A DNA stretch of 61,219 bases, from contig JAHZHC010000021.1 of the NCBI GenBank assembly GCA_019420505.1, forward strand, positions 1 through 61,219, read 5' to 3'. The notes beneath the pieces are model-generated. The model was given only the letters and a program-made list of their open reading frames with translations, was not told where the DNA came from and did not search any database. A program made the translations under genes and the position numbers. Source of the DNA: Ruminococcus sp. (GTDB taxonomy: Bacteria; Bacillota; Clostridia; Oscillospirales; Ruminococcaceae). This document shows positions 33,254-39,260 of this stretch, one piece after another. Every line of letters begins with the position of its first letter. Position 1 is the first letter of the stretch.

Positions 33254-33400
33254 GATTCTTGCTTGCAAGAATCTTGCCTTCTTTAAAGGCTTGCAGGGGT
33301 CAAGGGGACAGAGTCCCTTGTCGCTGTCCGCAGACAGCGAAATCCCTTTTCCATCGACGCTCCGCATAGGGTGAATTGACAAAACAGTCCAGCGGATTGT
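33254..33400. repeat. cluster of perfect hairpins (intergenic structured element)
   Basis: Four successive stems were found: 33254-33262 with 33265-33273 (9 bp, 2-nt gap), 33276-33280 with 33286-33290, 33301-33306 with 33315-33320, and 33321-33328 with 33333-33340 (8 bp, CGCA loop). This block is GC-richer than the flanking AT-rich DNA. The phrase style (GGGACAGAGTCCC, GCTGTCCGCAGACAGC) suggests a dispersed genomic repeat or an untranslated RNA rather than a gene. I see no gene in the rest of 33091-33500. Confidence 0.55.
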
Positions 33401-33408
33401 TTTTCAAG

Positions 33409-33447
33409 AGGGGCATGTCCTGCACGAGAGGGCTGCCCCTTTTTATC
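33409..33447 (+). terminator. intrinsic terminator without an obvious upstream gene
   Basis: AGGGGCA (33409-33415) with TGCCCCT (33434-33440), then TTTTTATC. It lies right after the hairpin cluster and could end a small RNA made from it. Confidence 0.65.
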
Positions 33448-33500
33448 AAATTAGGTCTTTTCCGACAAGTTCATTAGAAAATAAATTTGAAAATAAGGTA

Positions 33501-33529
33501 TTGCAAAAACAATACTAATATGGTATACT
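33501..33529 (+). promoter_or_regulatory. promoter of the trxA-trxB unit
   Basis: TTGCAA (33501-33506), a 17-nt spacer and TATACT (33524-33529). It gives a leader of about 190 nt. Confidence 0.82.
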
Positions 33530-33538
33530 ATAAATATG

Positions 33539-33670
33539 ACACAGGCAAAATTTTCTGCGATTCTTAAACGGCAGGTTATATTTTGTGTTTGTATGGGATA
33601 GGTTATCCGCTGAACACATTGTTTAATGCTGATTAATGAAACGCTGAGCGACCGGGCGATTTATTTCATT
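33539..33670 (+). ncRNA. structured 5' leader of the thioredoxin operon
   Basis: Helices found by eye are 33539-33542 with 33585-33588, continuing as 33547-33551 with 33580-33584 and 33555-33558 with 33571-33574. A tight GGATA-GGT-TATCC hairpin lies at 33596-33608, and 33635-33641 pairs with 33664-33670. No terminator is obvious before trxA, so any control would be on translation or mRNA stability. I could not match it to a known riboswitch class. Confidence 0.45.
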
Positions 33671-33728
33671 GAAGAATAAAAAAGCGGTTGATGAGAACAA
33701 TTATTATAAAGAAAGGAAGTTTGATTTT

Positions 33729-34049
33729 ATGGTAACAAATATTAATGAAAAACAATATGAACAGGAAGTTTTGAATTCTCAGGGTCTTGTGCTGGTGGAT
33801 TTTTATTCCGAAACCTGCGGTCCATGCAAGAGGCTTGCTCCTATTCTTGAAGAGCTTTCAGAGGATTTTAACGGCAAGCTTAAGATTATGAAGATCAACG
33901 CAAATGAAAACAGCCTGTTGTCATTTAAGATGGGAATAATGTCAGTTCCTACTCTTGTTTTTTATAAGGACGGAAACATGGTGGACAGTCATATCGGACT
34001 TTTGCCAAAGGATCAGCTTGAAAGAATTATAAGTGAAAAGCTGAGCTGA
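33729..34049 (+). CDS. trxA: thioredoxin
   Basis: A 106-aa thioredoxin fold protein: VLVDFYSETCGPCKRLAPILEEL with a CGPC active site, then KIMKINANENSLLSFKMGIMSVPTLVFYKDG with the cis-Pro (VPT). It reduces protein disulfides in the cytoplasm. The ATG at 33729 has AAAGGAAG upstream; a longer frame from 33669 would not fit the family. It precedes the thioredoxin reductase gene by 63 bp. Confidence 0.95.
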   Translation: MVTNINEKQYEQEVLNSQGLVLVDFYSETCGPCKRLAPILEELSEDFNGKLKIMKINANENSLLSFKMGIMSVPTLVFYKDGNMVDSHIGLLPKDQLERIISEKLS

Positions 34050-34112
34050 TTTTAAAGTTCAGACACAATAAACGAAAGGAGAAAATGTTCCTGACGGAGC
34101 ATTATCGTAATT

Positions 34113-35021
34113 ATGTATGACATTCTAATCGTCGGAAGCGGACCGGCAGGATTAACTGCGGCAATATATGCAGCAAGGGCAAACTTGAATTTTGCGGTAA
34201 TTGAAAAGGATTATATGGGTTCAGGACAGATTTCAATAACCGACAGGGTGGACAATTATCCGGGGCTTTATGGTATAGGCGGTTATGAGCTTGGTGAGAA
34301 ATTCCGTGAACACGCAGAGCAGCTGGGAACAGAATTTATAACCGGTGAGGTTATTGATATTAAGAAAAATGATAATGTATTTTTGCTCATGTTAAAGGAC
34401 GGCAGATGTCTTAAGTCAAGGAGTGTGATTTATGCCGCAGGAGCGCTTCACAGGCATTTGAACATTGAGGGGGAAAATGAATTTTCCGCCAGAGGGGTTT
34501 CTTATTGTGCTTCATGCGACGGAGCTTTTTTTAAAGATAAAGTTACTACGGTTATCGGTGGAGGGGATACGGCATTAAGTGACTCGCTTCTTTTATCAAA
34601 AATCTGTAAAAAGGTTTATCTTGTGCACAGACGTTCTGAGTTCAGGGGTGCGAAGTCTTTGCTGGAAAGAGTGAAGAATACAGAAAATATTGAAATTATA
34701 ACACCTGTAGTTCCGATTAAGATAATAGGCGATAAGCTTGTCAATGGAATAGTTCTGAAATATGGTGATGACAGAATAAAGACGCTGGAAACCGACGGAA
34801 TATTTATTGCAGTGGGAATGGTACCCAACAATTTCGGTCTGAACGGTTTTGCCGAAACTGACTCAGGGGGATATGTCATAGCTGATGAAATGGGGATAAC
34901 GTCCGTAGACGGACTGTTTGCTGCGGGCGATGTGAGAACAAAAGCTTTCAGACAGGTTGTTACTGCCGTTTCCGATGGGGCAAATTGTGTCGCTTCGGCA
35001 GAAAGATACTTACAGTCTTAA
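34113..35021 (+). CDS. trxB: thioredoxin-disulfide reductase
   Basis: A 302-aa flavoprotein: FAD-binding GSGPAGLTAAIYAARA near the N-terminus, redox motif CASC in GVSYCASCDGAFF, the NAD(P)H loop VIGGGDTALSDSLLL, VHRRSEFRGAK (NADPH phosphate recognition by HRRxxxR), and the C-terminal FAD loop GLFAAGDVRTKAFRQVVTAVSDGANC. It reduces the thioredoxin encoded next door. A Ser in CASC in place of the usual Thr is a minor variant. An AAAGGAGAAAA site lies 20 to 30 nt upstream, rather far. Confidence 0.96.
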   Translation: MYDILIVGSGPAGLTAAIYAARANLNFAVIEKDYMGSGQISITDRVDNYPGLYGIGGYELGEKFREHAEQLGTEFITGEVIDIKKNDNVFLLMLKDGRCLKSRSVIYAAGALHRHLNIEGENEFSARGVSYCASCDGAFFKDKVTTVIGGGDTALSDSLLLSKICKKVYLVHRRSEFRGAKSLLERVKNTENIEIITPVVPIKIIGDKLVNGIVLKYGDDRIKTLETDGIFIAVGMVPNNFGLNGFAETDSGGYVIADEMGITSVDGLFAAGDVRTKAFRQVVTAVSDGANCVASAERYLQS

Positions 35022-35052
35022 AATGAAATTTTCTTTATATTATTAAAACCTA

Positions 35053-35081
35053 TTGCTTTTTGAAAAAGTATGGAGTATAAT
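35053..35081 (+). promoter_or_regulatory. promoter for the gene at 35116
   Basis: TTGCTT (35053-35058), a 17-nt spacer and TATAAT (35076-35081). Confidence 0.7.
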
Positions 35082-35115
35082 TATTTTAATATATGAGGAA
35101 AAGAGGTAAGGAAAC

Positions 35116-35715
35116 GTGGCATTTCAGCTTGTACAGGGCATTAATGTGGACAATATCGGAAATGTTCACTCGGCATACCTTGCTGACAATAATGGAATAT
35201 GTGCTGTATTAAGTGCCGATGTTATTGAAGAAATTGTTTCGGGGCTTGTTGAGAAGCTTTGCGGATCGGTGTTTTTCTTTCTTGAGATTCCGTGTTCTCC
35301 GGAAGAGGAGAAGCAGCTCAGAAAAAACAAAAACGATCCTTACCACTATAAGATTTATTATCTTGACAACTGTACGATTCCTGTTGCCAAAGCGATTATG
35401 AAACGCTATGGTGAGCTTTTAATCAATGACGGTGTAAGCAGGTTTGGGTTTGGTTCTCATAAAAGTGAAGAAGAGATTTACTGCAAGGACTATCAAACGG
35501 TTTCGGTGTATGGTAATACTGACAAATTTAAAAACGTTTTTGATAAAATGAATATTCCTGCCGAAGCTGAAATGAAAACATTATGGGATGTATTATCCGA
35601 TGATAATATAGGAATATGCTCGACTGTCGAGATAAACGGTGAAACGGTCAATGATATTGCAGAAAACTTAAAAGATGAGGGAATGTATCTTGCAGATATC
35701 ATCGAAGAAAAATAA
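35116..35715 (+). CDS. uncharacterised protein, 199 aa
   Basis: Starts at GTG 35116 with GGTAAGGAAAC upstream. It is a soluble-looking protein without signal peptide or membrane helix. Repeated beta-alpha units are seen: VVLSADVIEEIVSGLVEKLCGSVFFFLEIPCSPEEEKQL, YKIYYLDNCTIPVAKAIMKRYGELLINDGVSRFGFGSHKSEEEIYCKDY, and a C-terminal IAENLKDEGMYLADIIEEK. I do not recognise the family. It has its own promoter and is followed after 41 bp by inorganic pyrophosphatase, with which it may share a transcript. Confidence 0.78.
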   Translation: MAFQLVQGINVDNIGNVHSAYLADNNGICAVLSADVIEEIVSGLVEKLCGSVFFFLEIPCSPEEEKQLRKNKNDPYHYKIYYLDNCTIPVAKAIMKRYGELLINDGVSRFGFGSHKSEEEIYCKDYQTVSVYGNTDKFKNVFDKMNIPAEAEMKTLWDVLSDDNIGICSTVEINGETVNDIAENLKDEGMYLADIIEEK

Positions 35716-35756
35716 ATTAATCTGAATATATTTTAATTAAGACGGAGGTAGTTAGT

Positions 35757-36287
35757 ATGAATATCTGGCATGACATTTCCCCGAAGGAGATAACAAAGGA
35801 TTCTTTTACTGCTGTAATTGAAATTCCCAAAGGCTCTAAAGTAAAGTATGAGCTTGATAAGGCTACTGGGCTTCTCAGAATGGACAGAATACTTTACACA
35901 TCGACTCATTATCCTGCAAACTACGGTTTTATTCCCCGTACCTTTGCCGAGGACGGAGATCCGCTGGACGTTTTGGTATTATGTTCCGAAACGCTTGAAC
36001 CTCTGTCGCTTGTAAAATGTTTTCCGATAGGTGTAATTTCAATGCTTGATAACGGAGCGGCAGATGAAAAGGTCATCTGTATTCCCGAAAATGATCCTAC
36101 CTATAATGTTTATGAGGATATTGCGAATCTTCCGAAACACATTTTTGATGAAATGTCACATTTCTTTGCTGTTTATAAATCGCTTGAGAATAAGGAAACG
36201 GTTATTGACGATGTAAAAGGCGCAGAGGAAGCAAAGAGCATAATTCAGCATTGTATTGACAACTATATTGAATGTTATTGTAAGTAA
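35757..36287 (+). CDS. ppa: family I inorganic pyrophosphatase
   Basis: Hydrolyses PPi to phosphate, driving biosynthesis. It carries EIPKGSKVKYELDKATGLLRMDRILYTSTHYPANYGFIPRTFAEDGDPLDVLVL, which includes the family I metal site DGDPLDVLV and the KYE/DR substrate residues, followed by KVICIPENDPTY. The length of 176 aa is normal. CGGAGGTAG precedes the ATG. A family I enzyme in the same genome as a PPi-dependent phosphofructokinase implies two outlets for PPi. Confidence 0.94.
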   Translation: MNIWHDISPKEITKDSFTAVIEIPKGSKVKYELDKATGLLRMDRILYTSTHYPANYGFIPRTFAEDGDPLDVLVLCSETLEPLSLVKCFPIGVISMLDNGAADEKVICIPENDPTYNVYEDIANLPKHIFDEMSHFFAVYKSLENKETVIDDVKGAEEAKSIIQHCIDNYIECYCK

Positions 36288-36300
36288 ATACTTAATAATG

Positions 36301-36330
36301 AGCCGAAGTGTAAAATCTTCGGCTTTTTTT
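36301..36330 (+). terminator. terminator of ppa
   Basis: AGCCGAAG (36301-36308) with CTTCGGCT (36317-36324), then a run of seven T. Confidence 0.92.
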
Positions 36331-36389
36331 ATTTTAAATTGACCAAAACGGCTTTTGAATCGCATTATTTGTGAAAGGAGTGAAACGGA

Positions 36390-36491
36390 CATTACTCGGA
36401 ATTTTTATATAACAATACAGGCTTCAGAATAATTTCAAGCGGTCTGGCACAAGATGAACCGGTTTCGGCAATTAAGTCGTTGGTAAGTTAA
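36390..36491 (+). pseudogene. possible gene remnant, 33 open codons without a start
   Basis: The frame starting CAT TAC TCG at 36390 stays open for 33 codons (reading NNTGFRIISSGLAQDEPVSAIKSLVS before the stop TAA) but is closed upstream by TGA with no start codon. A ribosome-site-like AAAGGAG lies just before it, and an intrinsic terminator just after. It may be the tail of a lost gene. Weakly supported. Confidence 0.25.
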
Positions 36492-36503
36492 GAGGTTTAC
36501 AGA

Positions 36504-36546
36504 GAATCCTTTTTTCAAGTAATTTGAGATAAGGATTCTTTTTTGT
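36504..36546 (+). terminator. terminator without a clear upstream gene
   Basis: GAATCCTT (36504-36511) with AAGGATTC (36531-36538), with an inner TCAA/TTGA stem and a TTTTTTT tail. The AT-rich sequence from 36547 to 36819 holds nothing I can recognise. Confidence 0.75.
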
Positions 36547-36819
36547 GCATTTTCACAATAACTTCATCAAAAAACAAAGTAATTTATTAAAAAGGCACTA
36601 TATTTTTATATTTAATTATATATAAATTTATGCTGTCTGGGTTTATTTTCAGGTTTTGTTTTAGGTATTGTGGCAGATTTTAAGTAAAACATTGTAATAT
36701 TTAAAATATTTAACTTAAATATTCGTTACCAATTTGTCATATTTACTCAAAGATTGTCAGATAAAAAGTATGAAAAGAATTGCTTTGTGAAAAATTGTGC
36801 ATCAATTTGCGAAAAACCA

Positions 36820-36848
36820 TTGACGTATACTATATATTGTGGTATAAT
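36820..36848 (+). promoter_or_regulatory. distal promoter of the dcw cluster
   Basis: TTGACG (36820-36825), a 17-nt spacer and TATAAT (36843-36848). About 360 nt of leader precede mraZ. Confidence 0.78.
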
Positions 36849-37089
36849 AGCAAATGTGAGATGATCATAGGTATTATAAAATGTAAAATTTCACAGATCG
36901 TTTTATAATAACCTGTCAGCATAAAATACACAAAATGGGTGTAATTTTAGTTAATAAAAAGTTTACAAATTACAATTTGATAACCTTTTGGCTCACAAAA
37001 GTTACAGAATGCCCCGAAAACGCTTTGGTTTAAGACAAGAGCGGGAAACTGAAATCTTTGATTTATTTAGATTTTGGCGAATATTACGG

Positions 37090-37118
37090 TTGCAATTTCT
37101 TAATATATGGTGTATAAT
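37090..37118 (+). promoter_or_regulatory. proximal promoter of the dcw cluster
   Basis: TTGCAA (37090-37095), a 17-nt spacer and TATAAT (37113-37118). It is directly followed by the GTG repeats of the candidate MraZ box. Confidence 0.78.
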
Positions 37119-37124
37119 TAAATT

Positions 37125-37153
37125 GCGGTGGTGAAAAGTGCAAAAAAGTGGTG
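37125..37153 (+). promoter_or_regulatory. candidate MraZ box (three 10-bp GTG repeats)
   Basis: GTG at 37128-37130, 37138-37140 and 37148-37150, in the contexts GCGGTG, AAAGTG and AAAGTG, at an exact 10-bp period. MraZ is known to bind runs of short direct repeats (AAAGTG-type in Mollicutes, TGGGA-type in E. coli) in front of its own gene. The site covers the transcript start region of the proximal promoter. Confidence 0.65.
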
Positions 37154-37218
37154 ACTAATCCCTGAAAGCTTTTTACCGTTAAAACTGCAATAAACTGTAT
37201 GTTAAGGAGGCGGACGGC

Positions 37219-37650
37219 TTGCTGACAAGTATGCTTAAGGGCACATATAACCAGACTATGGACGTCAAAGGACGCATGGCATTTCCTGCAAAGCTCAGAG
37301 AAATAATCGGCGAGAAGTTCGTCGTTACCAAAGGACTTGACGGTTGTCTGTTCGTTTATTCGCTTGAGGAATTTGAGATAAGGGCTGATAAGATAAAATC
37401 CCTTCCTATGGCTAAGGCGAGAAATCTTCAGCGAACTTTTATGGCAAATGCCGTGGAAGTCGAAGCGGACAAGCAGGGCCGTATTCTTATTCCCCAGACA
37501 TTAAGGGGGATCGCAGGTCTTGAAAAAGACATTGTGGTTGCGGGAGTATCGGACAGATGTGAAATCTGGGATAAACAGAAATGGGAAGACCTTAACAACA
37601 GCGTTGATGATGAAATGATGATGAGCGCTCTGGAGGAGCTGGATTTTTAA
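37219..37650 (+). CDS. mraZ: division/cell wall cluster regulator MraZ
   Basis: A 143-aa protein with two AbrB-like swapped-hairpin domains: MLKGTYNQTMDVKGRMAFPAKLREIIGEKFVVTKGLDGCLFVY, then NAVEVEADKQGRILIPQTLRGIAGLEKDIVVAGVSDRCEIWDKQKW. Each has the DKGRxxxP hallmark. It autoregulates the cluster by binding repeats like those at 37125. The start is TTG 37219, 8 nt after AAGGAGG; the ATG at 37231 is too distant. Its stop codon is directly followed by the rsmH start. Confidence 0.96.
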   Translation: MLTSMLKGTYNQTMDVKGRMAFPAKLREIIGEKFVVTKGLDGCLFVYSLEEFEIRADKIKSLPMAKARNLQRTFMANAVEVEADKQGRILIPQTLRGIAGLEKDIVVAGVSDRCEIWDKQKWEDLNNSVDDEMMMSALEELDF

Positions 37651-38586
37651 GTGGAATTTAAACATATATCAGTGCTTCCTCACGAGTCGATAGAGGGATT
37701 GAATATAAAACCCAACGGGATTTATGTCGATGGTACTGCCGGCGGCGCAGGGCATTCAAGACTGATTGCTCAGAAGCTGAACGGCGGATCAGGCGGAAGG
37801 CTTATTGCTTTGGACAGAGATCCTGAGGCTGTGGCTGTGGCTTCTGAACGGTTATCAGGGCTTCCGGCAACTGTTGTTCGGGCGAATTATTCGGAGATGG
37901 ATAAGGTGCTTGAATCGTTGGGGATTGATAAGGTTGACGGTATATTCCTTGATTTGGGAGTATCATCTTATCAGCTTGACAACGGCAGCAGAGGGTTTTC
38001 TTATCATCAGGACGCACCTCTTGATATGAGAATGAGCGGAGAAGGGATTTCTGCAAAAGATGTGGTTAATTCATGGAGCTATGAAGAGCTGCGCAGAATT
38101 CTGTTTGAATACGGTGAGGAGAAATTTGCTCCGTCTATTGCAAGAAGAATAGTTGCGAAAAGGGAAGAAAAGCCTATCGAAACTACTATGGAACTTGCGG
38201 AGATTATTAAAGAATCAGTGCCGCAGAGGGTAAGGAGAGAGAAAAATCCTTGTAAAAAAACCTTTCAGGCAATCAGGATTGCGGTTAATGACGAATTCGG
38301 TCATCTGGATTCTGCACTTGATAAAGCTTTCGGGCTTTTGAAAAACGGCGGCCGTCTTGCGGTTATTACTTTCCATTCCCTTGAGGACAGAATGGTAAAG
38401 CAAAGATTTGTTTCTTACACGAAAGGATGTATTTGTCCTCCGGATTTTCCGCAGTGCGTATGCGGAAGAACGGCATCGGGGAAATTGGTTACAAGAAAAC
38501 CTATTGAGCCTTCGGAAGAGGAACTTGCGGAAAATATCCGCAGCCGAAGCGCAAAGCTGAGGATTATTGAGAAGATTAAGGATTAG
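37651..38586 (+). CDS. rsmH: 16S rRNA (cytosine-1402-N4) methyltransferase RsmH
   Basis: A 311-aa SAM-dependent methyltransferase (MraW). It has HISVLPHESIEGLNIKPNGIYVDGTAGGAGHSRLI with the SAM-binding GTAGGAGHS loop, GIFLDLGVSSYQLDNGSRGFSYHQDAPLDMRM, FQAIRIAVNDEFG and ITFHSLEDRMVKQRF. It starts at GTG 37651, immediately after the mraZ stop, so translation is coupled. The ribosome site, GGAGGAGCT, lies within the mraZ end. Confidence 0.96.
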   Translation: MEFKHISVLPHESIEGLNIKPNGIYVDGTAGGAGHSRLIAQKLNGGSGGRLIALDRDPEAVAVASERLSGLPATVVRANYSEMDKVLESLGIDKVDGIFLDLGVSSYQLDNGSRGFSYHQDAPLDMRMSGEGISAKDVVNSWSYEELRRILFEYGEEKFAPSIARRIVAKREEKPIETTMELAEIIKESVPQRVRREKNPCKKTFQAIRIAVNDEFGHLDSALDKAFGLLKNGGRLAVITFHSLEDRMVKQRFVSYTKGCICPPDFPQCVCGRTASGKLVTRKPIEPSEEELAENIRSRSAKLRIIEKIKD

Positions 38587-38645
38587 AAATAAAGCGAGAG
38601 CTTTGGGACTGCATAGGTTACTATGCGTAAAGAGGTGTGTAGATA

Positions 38646-39119
38646 ATGGCAAAATCACATAATCTGGCGTATGATTATTCCGCCTATGACGAGCAGGAGC
38701 TTGTCACTTCCAGAAAAATAAAGCATCGCCGGAATACGGCGGCTGTACATAAAAGAAATACAACATTAAGGCTTATCGGGCTTGCGGCAGCTGCTCTTGC
38801 ACTTATGTGCTCCATGATTTACGGACGTGTGGAGCTTTCAAGCCTTTATACACAGCAGGCAAATATGCAGACTGAGCTTACACAGCTCACTAATGAAAAT
38901 ATAAGTCTTGAATCAGAATTGGCATCAAAAACCGGACTGACTAAAGTTGAGGAGTATGCAGAAAAAGAACTTGGACTGCAAAAACTGGATAAATCTCAGA
39001 TCGAGTATGTTGAGGTCGAAAAGGAAACAGTTGCAGAGGTTGTGGATTCTGACGACGCAAATATGTTTGTAAAAATAAAAAGATGGTTCTCCGGTGTTTT
39101 GGAATATATCGGGATTTGA
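38646..39119 (+). CDS. ftsL: FtsL-like septum protein
   Basis: A 157-aa bitopic membrane protein. The cytoplasmic N-terminus of about 45 residues is basic, one membrane helix spans about residues 44-62, and an extracytoplasmic coiled coil follows (SSLYTQQANMQTELTQLTNENISLESELASK). The C-terminal acidic part ends near WFSGVLEYIGI. Position between rsmH and the transpeptidase matches ftsL in dcw clusters. It is predicted to assemble with FtsQ/DivIB and DivIC. An AAAGAGGTG site precedes the ATG. Two small stems (38591-38604 and 38611-38626) lie in the gap before it. Confidence 0.87.
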   Translation: MAKSHNLAYDYSAYDEQELVTSRKIKHRRNTAAVHKRNTTLRLIGLAAAALALMCSMIYGRVELSSLYTQQANMQTELTQLTNENISLESELASKTGLTKVEEYAEKELGLQKLDKSQIEYVEVEKETVAEVVDSDDANMFVKIKRWFSGVLEYIGI

Positions 39120-39137
39120 TAAAATAGAATAATTATG

Positions 39138-39173
39138 AAGAAAGTTAGGGACAAAACTGTGCTTAGCTTTCTT
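39138..39173 (+). other. 12-bp hairpin between ftsL and the transpeptidase gene
   Basis: Positions 39138-39149 pair with 39162-39173 (G-U pairs included), with a 12-nt loop, then GTTATATTATTTT. It may reduce read-through or set mRNA stability in the middle of the cluster. Confidence 0.4.
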
Positions 39174-39260
39174 GTTATATTATTTTGTGTGCGGAAAGAC
39201 ATTTTCTGATATAAGTAAAGTAACTTTCCGGTATGTTTCTGTTAAGCGAAAGGAGTTTTT

